Of a DNA stretch of 64,000 nucleotides, positions 17,402 through 25,027 are shown piece after piece. Where the stretch lies: the NCBI RefSeq assembly GCF_030717845.1, contig NZ_JAUZVZ010000009.1, positions 62,001 to 126,000 on the forward strand. Direction: 5' to 3'. The position numbers and the translations under genes are program-made. The first letter of the stretch is position 1. Each line of letters begins with the position of its first letter. The notes under the pieces were generated by a model that was given only the letters and a program-made list of their open reading frames with translations, was not told where the DNA came from and searched no databases. Source of the stretch: Alkalimonas collagenimarina. Lineage in GTDB: Bacteria; Pseudomonadota; Gammaproteobacteria; Enterobacterales; Alteromonadaceae.

Positions 17402-17863
17402 TCAAGCCTTGTCAGGCTGAACGGCTAATTTGCATTGAATAAAATCACTGTGTCGAATGAACAATAAATCGGCGACCTTCCGCAACATCGCTTCCTCATG
17501 CGGATCCAATTCACCATCATGATAGGCAATGCGCCATAGCTGCTCGATAAAGTCGAGTCGCTGTGGGTAGCTGTAATCGGTCATTTTTGAAGTGAAACGG
17601 TGCAGGCAAACCGCATCTGCTGATAACGCTTTGGCACGTTGAAACACTACTTCGGCGTCACTGGCACTCAATTTAAACTCGTCTTGTAAATATCGCAGTA
17701 CCAAATCATGCTCGTCGCTCGGGTCTTGAAAGTCGGCGGCAGCGACTTCCAACATCAGCACTACCGACATCAATTGCGCTTCATCCACCAGCCGTAATGC
17801 CGGACAGTCCTGTGTTTGTGGTGTCTCGCTGTTTTCCAGTAAGCGTTTAAAAAGTTGAAACAT
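17402..17863 (-). CDS. TerB-like family protein
   Basis: A 153-residue soluble, mostly helical protein. The C-terminal half carries the TerB-like pattern (LWRIAYHDGELDPHEEAMLRK, then LLFIRHSDF), where the acidic YHDGELDPHE loop is the family's hallmark, and an earlier paired acidic helix unit. Family members are linked to tellurite resistance and to membrane-stress systems, but most single-domain copies have no known role. The start at 17863 is set by GAGG six bases upstream. It is divergent from the MtfA-like gene and not part of a ter operon here. Confidence 0.75.
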   Translation of the reverse strand: MFQLFKRLLENSETPQTQDCPALRLVDEAQLMSVVLMLEVAAADFQDPSDEHDLVLRYLQDEFKLSASDAEVVFQRAKALSADAVCLHRFTSKMTDYSYPQRLDFIEQLWRIAYHDGELDPHEEAMLRKVADLLFIRHSDFIQCKLAVQPDKA

Positions 17864-17961
17864 GAAAACCTCATTTAGCGGTTGCGGCTCTAGTATGAGC
17901 CTTGTTTTTTGTACCGCTTTACCCAATTGTAAGATCAATCTGTCTATTTCGAGTCTCTGCC

Positions 17962-18783
17962 GTGCCATTAGTTCTGTTGTTATTGATTACGCTGTTGATC
18001 ATCGGCTGGATCCTCGGTCGGCCCTACCTGCAGCGCTGGCGCCGACAGCGTATCATGGCTCAGCCTTTTCCACATGCCTGGCGAAAAATTGTCAAGCGTC
18101 GACTGCCTTTTTTCTGGGCGTTACCGGCCGATTTGCAGCTCAAGCTGAAGAAGCATATTCAGGTTTTTTTGCATGAAAAAGACTTTGTCGGCTGTGGTGG
18201 CCTCGTCATCACTGATGAAATCCGGGTCACCATTGCGGCACAAGCTTGCTTATTGTTACTGAATCGGCCAGCGGATTACTACCCCGGCTTGCAATCCATT
18301 TTGGTGTATCCCGCTGCTTTTATTGTACCGCAACGCCAACCAGATGGCGCCGGTATTGTCAGTGATCAGGCCGGGGTGTTGTTGGGAGAATCGTGGGGGC
18401 AGGGTAAGGTGATTTTATCCTGGCAGGATTCCCTGCGAGGTGCGGCTCATCCGACCGATGGCCATAATGTTGTGATCCATGAGTTTGCTCATCAGCTGGA
18501 TCAACAAAAAGGCTATGCCAATGGTGCCCCGGTACTGGGCTCCAGTAGTGATCTCAAAGATTGGAGTGAGGTATTTCAACGAGCTTTTCAGCATTTGCAA
18601 CAGCAGTTGGCACGAGGCGAGACTACCTTAGTTGATCCATATGCTGCTACTAATCCGGCAGAGTTTTTTGCCGTCGTAACCGAAGTGTTTTTTGAACAGC
18701 CTCGGCAGCTGCAGCAACAACAGCCTGATCTGTACCAGCAATTAAGTCAGTTTTATCAGCTGAACCCGCTGAGTTGGCAGTAA
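17962..18783 (+). CDS. mtfA: MtfA-like zinc metallopeptidase (M90 family)
   Basis: A 273-residue protein with an N-terminal hydrophobic segment (PLVLLLLITLLIIGWILG) and the M90 zinc motif H173-E-x-x-H177 in HEFAHQLDQ, the same HEFAHxLD pattern as E. coli MtfA. A downstream Glu in the NPAEFFAVVTEVFFE motif is the expected third ligand region. E. coli MtfA cleaves peptides and interacts with the Mlc repressor, linking it to glucose PTS control. The GTG at 17962 is preferred because the longer frame starts at an unsupported TTG at 17902. Unlike E. coli MtfA, this protein has a membrane-anchor segment at its N-terminus. Confidence 0.85.
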   Translation: MPLVLLLLITLLIIGWILGRPYLQRWRRQRIMAQPFPHAWRKIVKRRLPFFWALPADLQLKLKKHIQVFLHEKDFVGCGGLVITDEIRVTIAAQACLLLLNRPADYYPGLQSILVYPAAFIVPQRQPDGAGIVSDQAGVLLGESWGQGKVILSWQDSLRGAAHPTDGHNVVIHEFAHQLDQQKGYANGAPVLGSSSDLKDWSEVFQRAFQHLQQQLARGETTLVDPYAATNPAEFFAVVTEVFFEQPRQLQQQQPDLYQQLSQFYQLNPLSWQ

Positions 18784-18786
18784 TTT

Positions 18787-19197
18787 TTATAGGTTTTGCT
18801 TTTTTGCTAGCACTTTTCCGTAGTCCCACAGCGCGAAGGCAATGGGTAATATGATTAATATGACTAGCAAAAAAATCATGGCTGCTTCAGTTGTCGTATA
18901 GTTATCTTCAATAAATAAGGACCACCCATTTCCTAAAATAAGCAAAATCCAAAGGATGGCAAGCAATTTCCAGAGTAAAGCCTTACCAAACTCTTTATGC
19001 CGCTTATAACTAAAACAACCTATGGTTGTAGTGACAGTGAGCCCTAAAATAGCGGTATACGAAATAATATCCCAGTTACTCAAAACCGTGATACCTGAAA
19101 CGACCTCAGATAAAGTTGAAATCACAAAAAGTGTTAGGTAGAGCAGACTTAAAAAGAAAACGAGTGTTTTAAATGCTGATTTCTTATTAGTGTCCAT
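18787..19197 (-). CDS. Four-helix membrane protein of unknown function
   Basis: A 136-residue protein with four hydrophobic segments (~10-30, 42-60, 75-92, 105-125) separated by short charged loops. No family recognised. Its DNA is clearly more AT-rich than the neighbours, and codon use (many TTA, AAA, ATA) differs from the Gln/Leu-CTG-rich flanking genes, which suggests recent acquisition. Its start lies two bases after the stop of the upstream gene, so both are probably co-transcribed. Confidence 0.55.
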   Translation of the reverse strand: MDTNKKSAFKTLVFFLSLLYLTLFVISTLSEVVSGITVLSNWDIISYTAILGLTVTTTIGCFSYKRHKEFGKALLWKLLAILWILLILGNGWSLFIEDNYTTTEAAMIFLLVILIILPIAFALWDYGKVLAKKQNL

Positions 19198-19199
19198 AG

Positions 19200-19490
19200 T
19201 CAGTGCCAAAAACCGAATGGAATTTCACTTGGATCAGCTGGTAACTCGCGCCATCCCTCTAAATTATCAATATAGCGTTTCCTAAAGTTACTTCGCTTGG
19301 CTCCCGTCGGAGCAATGCCTTTTAGAACTTCAAAAAGACCGCGGGCTTCAGCTGAATGTCGTCCTTTTGTTTGAATAATGAAGACTAGTGATGGATAGAG
19401 GTTATTATAAATAGCGTTGGCCGCCCGCTTGGATGAAAATACACCAACAACCAGCTCAATCGGCTTACTAACAAGATTAAACACTTTCAT
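19200..19490 (-). CDS. Small soluble protein of unknown function, paired with the membrane protein downstream
   Basis: A 96-residue protein beginning MKVFNLVSKPIELVVGVF, ending in SEIPFGFWH. It contains a basic stretch around TGAKRSNFRKRYIDN. No domain recognised. The ATG at 19490 has GGAG at ideal spacing. It sits directly upstream of the four-helix membrane protein in the same AT-rich patch, so the two form a candidate two-gene module. Confidence 0.55.
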   Translation of the reverse strand: MKVFNLVSKPIELVVGVFSSKRAANAIYNNLYPSLVFIIQTKGRHSAEARGLFEVLKGIAPTGAKRSNFRKRYIDNLEGWRELPADPSEIPFGFWH

Positions 19491-19579
19491 TCTTTGCTCC
19501 CTCAAATGAATATGACGAAATAATACATAAGCATCAATCTATTTTCAATTGTTGTTTTTTTGTTTTTATTTGGAGTGTC

Positions 19580-19660
19580 ATGGCTGCCTTTTCTGCTGCG
19601 TGTTCCCAGCCAATTTGTAGCTTTATTTACAAAGCTTATTCAGGTTTATCTTCACGGTAA
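19580..19660 (+). CDS. Possible 26-residue small protein
   Basis: The frame ATG GCT GCC TTT to TAA encodes MAAFSAACSQPICSFIYKAY plus six residues. GGAG lies six bases upstream of the ATG. It lies in the 230-base stretch between the AT-rich pair and the DUF2805 gene. It may be chance; no homologue is recognised. Confidence 0.2.
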   Translation: MAAFSAACSQPICSFIYKAYSGLSSR

Positions 19661-19720
19661 GGTTGAAAACCAAGATGAAAGCATAGGCGTATACAAGGTT
19701 TTGCATATGGATACTTTTAG

Positions 19721-19981
19721 ATGAAAGCTAGATTTCTGAGCGAGAGTGATGTATCGCGTGTTATTGAAATGGCTTGGGAAGACCGAACGCCATTTGAAGC
19801 TATTGCTGCGTTGTATGACCTGAATGAGCCTGCCGTGATTCGCTTAATGCGACGAGAATTAACCGCTGCATCTTTTCGCTGCTGGCGTAAACGAGTCACT
19901 GGTCGTGTGACTAAGCATGCTCGCTTACGTTCACCAGATATCACACGGGCGTACTGCCCGACTCAATACAAGCATCGATAA
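19721..19981 (+). CDS. TIGR03643/DUF2805 family protein
   Basis: An 86-residue protein with the family pattern SRVIEMAWEDRTPFEAI, then IRLMRRELTAASFRCWRKRVTGR. The first half looks like a helix-turn-helix-type fold and the second is strongly basic, so nucleic-acid binding is possible, but the family has no established function. In several aquatic gammaproteobacteria it lies near photolyase or cryptochrome genes; none is seen here. A ribosome-binding site is not obvious before the ATG. Confidence 0.75.
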   Translation: MKARFLSESDVSRVIEMAWEDRTPFEAIAALYDLNEPAVIRLMRRELTAASFRCWRKRVTGRVTKHARLRSPDITRAYCPTQYKHR

Positions 19982-20047
19982 AGCCTTTTGCTTCAGAACA
20001 TGACTTCGGCTAAGGTTAGGTATGGATCCTTGTACCAGGTTGAACGT

Positions 20048-20917
20048 ATGAGCTGGCTACGCATTGTTAGTTGTCTTTTCCCGGTGTTTTTTTGTACTCA
20101 TGCAACTGCTGAATCCATTCGAACCGTGGTATATGCGTTACCACATGCCCAGCAAGACCCAGATAATAATTACTACGTTCGTTTGTTAAAAGCTGCACTT
20201 GAGCATGCCGATGGTTCATTTGAGGTGCAATCAACAAAAGAGTTTATGGTGCAAGGCAGGGCGCTGCGTGAAATTGGCCGTGGTAACGAGGTGGATGTCT
20301 CTTGGAGCATGACATCGCCTGAGCGTGAAGAAATCTTGCACGCTGTGCCGGTTCCAATTGATAAAGGATTGATTGGCTGGCGGGTTTTGTTGGTTCGGCA
20401 GCCAGAGCCGCTGCAACTTCAACAGCGTAATAAACAGCAGTTTCGGTTTGTTCAAGGGCACGATTGGCCCGATACACAAATACTGCAACACAATGGTTTA
20501 CGGGTAGAAACGACAGCAGAGTTCAGCTCACTATTTGCCATGGTCAGCGCCGGGCGGGTCGATGCGATGCCTCGTTCGGTGCTTGAGTTTGAGGATGAGT
20601 TGCAGACAGTGGCTTCATCGTTATTTGTAGCTCCGGATGTGCTGCTGTATTACCCCGCAGTTCAGTATTTTTTTGTGGCAAAAGAAGATAAAGAGCTGAC
20701 ATTCGCTTTAGAGCAGGGGCTTCAGCGTGTGTTGGATAATGGGATATTTGACCAATTGTTTGAACAAGAGTTTGGTAAGACGCTTCAGTGGCTTGAGCAA
20801 CAACATCGACAGGTACTGATACTGGAAAATCCATGGTTTTCTTTACCGGAAAGGGTGCGTACTCTTCAACTTTTACAGCCATTGCCATCGCACTTTGAGC
20901 ACATTAACTGGCAATAA
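20048..20917 (+). CDS. Orphan periplasmic solute-binding-like protein
   Basis: A 289-residue exported protein. MSWLRIVSCLFPVFFCTHATA at the N-terminus is a good signal peptide, which sets the start at 20048. The body is like the family 3 solute-binding fold (TVVYALPHAQQDPDNNYYV near the start, VDVSWSMTSPEREE, then VSAGRVDAMPRSVLE and a C-terminal LDNGIFDQLF helix). No permease or kinase lies beside it. It overlaps the convergent diguanylate cyclase gene by 14 bases, which raises the possibility of a functional link by proximity only. Confidence 0.7.
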   Translation: MSWLRIVSCLFPVFFCTHATAESIRTVVYALPHAQQDPDNNYYVRLLKAALEHADGSFEVQSTKEFMVQGRALREIGRGNEVDVSWSMTSPEREEILHAVPVPIDKGLIGWRVLLVRQPEPLQLQQRNKQQFRFVQGHDWPDTQILQHNGLRVETTAEFSSLFAMVSAGRVDAMPRSVLEFEDELQTVASSLFVAPDVLLYYPAVQYFFVAKEDKELTFALEQGLQRVLDNGIFDQLFEQEFGKTLQWLEQQHRQVLILENPWFSLPERVRTLQLLQPLPSHFEHINWQ

Positions 20918-22130
20918 CCACGCAATTACGACCTTTCTTTTTCGCTTTATACAACGCCTGATCGGCTCGCTTTAGCAGCAGTTCGGGTTTCTCTCCTTTC
21001 AATCGAATGGCACAGCCTAAGCTAATGGTGATTTGTACCGTTTTGGTTTTCCCCGCCTGACCACGCTGTTGCTTGCCTTGCTGTGTATCTTTTGGCCGCT
21101 CGGCTTGCCGCACTACAAGCGGATAATCTGCTACCTGCTGGCGGACTTGCTCCAGCTGCTCTTGCAATCGTTTTGGGTTGGCGTGATGAAACACCAATGT
21201 AAATTCTTCACCACCATAGCGATAGGCTGTCATACCGGGTTGCTTGGCTAGAATAGCACCTAATAAACGCAACACTTGATCGCCGACATCGTGGCCATAG
21301 GTATCATTAAACTTTTTGAAGTGATCGACATCCAGCATGGTGACGGCACTTTTCTTACCCAGGCGGTTCAGATGAGCCAGCAAAGCACGTCGTTGCGGCA
21401 GCTGAGTCAGCTCATCAATGTAAGCCAATTGCAGCATATGCATGGCTAAAGACAACAGTAAGGTGGTACTGGCGGCGATTGTCGCCCAACCGGACATGTC
21501 AGGCTGCATAAAGCCAATATTAAACAGCAGCAACGCCAGCAGCACAGCAAACTGAGCCAGCGTATGGCTTTTAAATTGACGGTAACTAAGAACCGCCAAC
21601 CAAAGACAACTAATGAAGGTAATATAACCCAATTGTCCCCACATCAACGGTGAGCTTTGGCTGAGAGGCAGTAACAGCTGATGATAATCAGGCCAGGATG
21701 ATGTCCATGCTGCCAAAGGAAGCAGCAGTAACAGACCGGGAGCAAGCAAAGTGATCAGCAATAACAAGATGCCAGCTTTGGTCCATAAAGGAGGTCGAGG
21801 TAGTATCGCCAGTAGCCATAAATAAGTGACTGAAAACAGAGGCAAGAAAAAATACAGTGCAGCGACGTCAGGTTGTGTCAAAGGTTGTTGCAGCCCAGCT
21901 TGCACCACCCAGTAGTGACCTGTTAGAAATGCCAGCCAGTAGAGCCAGTCGGTTTGGCGCATTAGTAGTGCTAATGAAGCGACAAAAGCCAGCACTAAAT
22001 AGGCGGTCAGCGGAAAGGGCAGAGCATCAAACAGAGCAAGTTCAGGGTAGAACCAGCTGGCTAAGGCAAGTAAAAAAAGTGGGGCAAGCACAAGTAAATG
22101 CAATGAAACCTCGTTTTGGTTCAGCGACAT
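20904..22130 (-). CDS. Membrane diguanylate cyclase (GGDEF domain)
   Basis: A 408-residue protein with about eight hydrophobic helices (residues ~8-235) and a C-terminal GGDEF domain. The active-site motif is YGGEEF, preceded by DVDHFKKFNDTYGHDVGDQVL for metal and GTP binding, and the domain ends RADQALYKAKKKGRN. The inhibitory I-site RxxD is absent; the position reads KQPG. An unusual Gln/Lys-rich insertion (RPKDTQQGKQQRGQAGKTKT) interrupts the domain before the ISLGCA strand. It should make cyclic di-GMP in response to a membrane-sensed signal. The longer frame to 22244 was rejected since it crosses the terminator of the neighbouring operon. Confidence 0.85.
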   Translation of the reverse strand: MSLNQNEVSLHLLVLAPLFLLALASWFYPELALFDALPFPLTAYLVLAFVASLALLMRQTDWLYWLAFLTGHYWVVQAGLQQPLTQPDVAALYFFLPLFSVTYLWLLAILPRPPLWTKAGILLLLITLLAPGLLLLLPLAAWTSSWPDYHQLLLPLSQSSPLMWGQLGYITFISCLWLAVLSYRQFKSHTLAQFAVLLALLLFNIGFMQPDMSGWATIAASTTLLLSLAMHMLQLAYIDELTQLPQRRALLAHLNRLGKKSAVTMLDVDHFKKFNDTYGHDVGDQVLRLLGAILAKQPGMTAYRYGGEEFTLVFHHANPKRLQEQLEQVRQQVADYPLVVRQAERPKDTQQGKQQRGQAGKTKTVQITISLGCAIRLKGEKPELLLKRADQALYKAKKKGRNCVVIAS

Positions 22131-22228
22131 CCTTGCGCATTGAGTGCGTTGGCAGTTTAACAAGTAAATGGTACAGGATGAACAGGTTTTTTTTGCCCAT
22201 CTATAGTGAGTATGGTGGTGATGCTGCA

Positions 22229-22263
22229 TAAAAAAAGCCGGCAAAAGCGGATGATATGCCGGC
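22229..22263 (-). terminator. Rho-independent terminator after the CcdA-like gene
   Basis: On the minus strand TGCCGGC... pairs with GCCGGCA (arms 22257-22263 and 22237-22243), followed by a T run (A run 22229-22236 on plus). It ends the AraC/thioredoxin/CcdA unit. Confidence 0.75.
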
Positions 22264-22272
22264 CCGAAGTGA

Positions 22273-22974
22273 TTAAATCAGTGTAACCCAGTCTGGCAAG
22301 TACTCTATGGCCCAGGTTTCCATCACTTTATCAAAACCGGTAAAAATCATCAGTGCGATCAGCAATAACGCATAGCCGAGCAGCAGTCTGCCAACTTTAC
22401 CTGAGGTGCGAAGGGTGCTGAGTTTCGCGCCTGCGGCATAGCCGATGCCCACTAAAGGCAGCGCAGTACCAAGGCCAAAGGCCAGCATCACGGAAAACGA
22501 CATCAGCATGTTCTGGCCAGTGGATGCCAGCGCAATGGCGGCTCCGAGCGTGGGGCCAACACAAGGCAACCACACCAGCCCTAACGAACCACCAATCACA
22601 AACTGGAAGGCGGGGCTATCGGATGATTCAGCAACCTGACCACCAGCAGGTACCCGGCTGGTGAGGCGAGATAGCAGCATGGTGAACTGCTGATTGAGCC
22701 AGCCGACTACCAACACTAAGCCCATCAGTAGCATAAACACAGCCGCCACAGTTCGCATGATATCGGGAGACAAGCCCGCGCTGAGCAGCAAGTAAGTTAA
22801 TAAAGACCCGCCAAGAGCAAAAGTAAGTGCCAAGCCAGCGGCCAAAAACCAGACACCGGTTTTGGAAGCTCTCATCGCTGAAGCGGTTACTGCCGGGATC
22901 ATCGGAAGTACGCAGGGTGAAAGCAGGCTAAGCACGCCTGCTAACAGAGCCAGTGGAATTGCCGTGAACTCCAT
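22273..22974 (-). CDS. CcdA/DsbD-type transmembrane thiol transporter
   Basis: A 233-residue inner-membrane protein with six predicted helices. It carries the two conserved proline-flanked cysteines of the family, C21 in SPCVLP and C138 in LPCVGP. These carry electrons from cytoplasmic thioredoxin across the membrane to periplasmic thioredoxin-like proteins. It lies five bases after the exported thioredoxin gene, so the pair resembles a DsbD split into its membrane and C-terminal domains. Confidence 0.85.
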   Translation of the reverse strand: MEFTAIPLALLAGVLSLLSPCVLPMIPAVTASAMRASKTGVWFLAAGLALTFALGGSLLTYLLLSAGLSPDIMRTVAAVFMLLMGLVLVVGWLNQQFTMLLSRLTSRVPAGGQVAESSDSPAFQFVIGGSLGLVWLPCVGPTLGAAIALASTGQNMLMSFSVMLAFGLGTALPLVGIGYAAGAKLSTLRTSGKVGRLLLGYALLLIALMIFTGFDKVMETWAIEYLPDWVTLI

Positions 22975-22979
22975 AACAA

Positions 22980-23411
22980 TTATTCAGCCGCTGAATCGTG
23001 TTTTTGCAGCTCAGCAAAAATAGTTCTCTCGCGGGTTTGAGCGACACTAAACCACAGCTGCTCTTCGCCACGATACAGTGCCAATGTTGATTGACGTGGT
23101 GCTTTAAAGTAAGTGACCCAGTCTTTTTGTTCGTCAAAGTCGACTTCCAGCACCAGAATATCGCTGTCTGGATACTTGGCAAAGTAATCATTTAACACCC
23201 TATGCTGACGCTTGCAGGTTGGGCACCAGGTGGCGTAGACATCAATAAGTACCAATTGATTATCAGCCTGAGCTTGACGAAATACGGCTTCGCTAAAAGG
23301 CTGCTTGTGTTTTTCCAGATGCTCCGTAGAAGCATTGGCCGGTGTAAAGAAAAAAAATGCAGCGGCGGCTATAGTCATAACTGCGAGAGATACAGTGGTG
23401 ATGATTTTCAT
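22980..23411 (-). CDS. Exported thioredoxin-like protein
   Basis: A 143-residue protein with a signal peptide (residues 1-27, ending PANA) and a thioredoxin fold with the redox motif C63-P-T-C66 (ATWCPTCKRQ). The motif resembles the C-terminal domain of DsbD more than DsbA. It should receive electrons from the adjacent CcdA-like protein and reduce periplasmic partners that are not identified here. Confidence 0.85.
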   Translation of the reverse strand: MKIITTVSLAVMTIAAAAFFFFTPANASTEHLEKHKQPFSEAVFRQAQADNQLVLIDVYATWCPTCKRQHRVLNDYFAKYPDSDILVLEVDFDEQKDWVTYFKAPRQSTLALYRGEEQLWFSVAQTRERTIFAELQKHDSAAE

Positions 23412-23523
23412 AATAAAACCTCATTGATTGAATGTTCGCAAACAGTCTATGCAACGAGGGTGGCGAGCACATCAGCCAATGCATCGGCTGAATCAACCAA
23501 AACACCGGTAACATCACTATGCT

Positions 23524-24456
23524 CTAGTTATGTAGAGCTCTAAACTCACCAGGTGACAAGGTCTCGTGTTGTTTAAAAAAACGAATAAAGGCAGTGGCTG
23601 ATTGATAACCCACTTGTTCAGCGATCATCTCAAGGCTCTGTTCACTATGGATCAACAAGTAGCGGCAACGTTGCAGCCGTAACTCATCCAGTAGTGATTT
23701 TGCTGTCATCGACATCACTTTGTGGCAGCGCTCGGCAAAGGCGCTTTTGGATAAAAAGGCCAAGGCAGCCATGTTGTCGACCGACCAATCAGCGGCTGGT
23801 TGGTCCATAATAGCCAGTACCACCCGGCGTAGCGCCGGATCTTTTAGCGCTGCCAGCAGGCCTTGCTGCATGCTGTCGTCACTGAGCACCTGGCGCAACA
23901 AGTGCAGCACCACCACATCACTTAAGCGGCTGATAGCGGCCTGATAGCCGGGTTGGCGGGCCTGGGCTTCCTGCCGGATCAGCTGGATTAACGGGCTTAA
24001 CCGGCCGGATTGTTGGTTGGCAGGCAGGTGAATGTAGTCCGGCATCACCTGAAACAGATTGGCGGTGAGTGGTGATTCGACCGCAATATCGTAGCAGACT
24101 AAGCCTTGCTCTATGTGATCGGGTACGCAGACATTGACTAAGTCGACTTCGCTGGAGTGTTCGTTGACCGGCTCGTCACTAAGCCAATGCCGGAAACTGT
24201 GGCTGAAAAAAATGGCATCGCCGGCTTCCAATTGCACTTGCTGATGCAGTCGGCCCGGAATTGCCATCCAAACCCGGCCTTGCGTCACCACATGCAGGGC
24301 CGCTTTGCTCGACTTGTTAGCCAGCATATTCCAGTGACCACAAAATCCGGACTCAAAATGCAGTTCAGAGCCAAAAGCCAGTTGAGATAATAGCTGTTCC
24401 AGCGGTTCTGGTGTTTCAATGGATGGGGCCGGTGTTTTGGTCATTGTTGTCTGCAT
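23524..24456 (-). CDS. AraC-family regulator with cupin sensor domain
   Basis: A 310-residue regulator. Residues ~25-200 form an AraC-type cupin/ligand-binding domain (HVVTQGRVWMAIPGRLHQ, AGDAIFFSHSFRHWL). The C-terminal ~100 residues hold two AraC helix-turn-helix units (AALAFLSKSAFAERCHKV and SLEMIAEQVGYQSATAFIR, then GEFRALH). It lies upstream of the thioredoxin and CcdA genes on the same strand (112-base gap) and is a likely regulator of them. Similar proteins sit beside reductase or quinone-stress genes, but the ligand is unknown. Confidence 0.8.
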   Translation of the reverse strand: MQTTMTKTPAPSIETPEPLEQLLSQLAFGSELHFESGFCGHWNMLANKSSKAALHVVTQGRVWMAIPGRLHQQVQLEAGDAIFFSHSFRHWLSDEPVNEHSSEVDLVNVCVPDHIEQGLVCYDIAVESPLTANLFQVMPDYIHLPANQQSGRLSPLIQLIRQEAQARQPGYQAAISRLSDVVVLHLLRQVLSDDSMQQGLLAALKDPALRRVVLAIMDQPAADWSVDNMAALAFLSKSAFAERCHKVMSMTAKSLLDELRLQRCRYLLIHSEQSLEMIAEQVGYQSATAFIRFFKQHETLSPGEFRALHN

Positions 24457-24520
24457 GAAATAAAACTATGGTAGTAGTGGTTAGTCTACGATCATTGCGC
24501 GTAGTTGTAACCTATAACTC

Positions 24521-25027
24521 ATGGACAGACAATGCATGCAAATTATTGAACAGAATAGAAGGCAGCTTGATCTTCTGAAAAGTATCCTGAGACAAGTCAC
24601 CAAAGAGCATTATCAGCAAAAAAAAGCATGGCCTGGTCAGCCATCTGTTGGTAAGCATGTCCGGCATGTGCTGGATCATTATCAACAGTTATGGTTGGCA
24701 ACGGAGAGTGGACGATTGGACTACCGCCTGCGATTAAGGGATGAAGGGGCTCAAACTGACCCTGCCATCGCACTGCAATGGATTGAACGGCTGGAAACTT
24801 GGTTGCAGTGTTTAGAGCATACCGATTTAGAGTATCAGCTGCACTATCAATTTGCCGAGGGTGAGACCTACAGCAGTTTGCACCGGGAGCTGGATTTTGT
24901 TGCCAGTCATTGTGTTCATCATCTGGCCTTGATCCATGCATTGCTTGATGCATGCGGTTACTCCTTGCCGCAAGCGGCTGGCATACATAGTTCGACTCAG
25001 GAGTATCATCGACGATGTGCACGGTAA
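24521..25027 (+). CDS. DinB-like four-helix protein
   Basis: A 168-residue protein of the DinB/YfiT-like metal-binding fold. Candidate metal ligands are H53 (in HVLDHY) and the HxxxH at H130 and H134 (HCVHHLAL), giving the three-histidine pattern of the family. Members act as metal-dependent thiol transferases or have no known function. It overlaps the next gene by 13 bases, so it is probably translated with the NRDE-acyltransferase. Its role in that operon is unknown. Confidence 0.75.
   Translation: MDRQCMQIIEQNRRQLDLLKSILRQVTKEHYQQKKAWPGQPSVGKHVRHVLDHYQQLWLATESGRLDYRLRLRDEGAQTDPAIALQWIERLETWLQCLEHTDLEYQLHYQFAEGETYSSLHRELDFVASHCVHHLALIHALLDACGYSLPQAAGIHSSTQEYHRRCAR

Noticed and set aside
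17402-17863. Reading the TerB-like gene as part of a tellurite-resistance (ter) operon.
   Set aside because: No terC, terD, terE or other ter genes are nearby, only a divergent MtfA-like peptidase.
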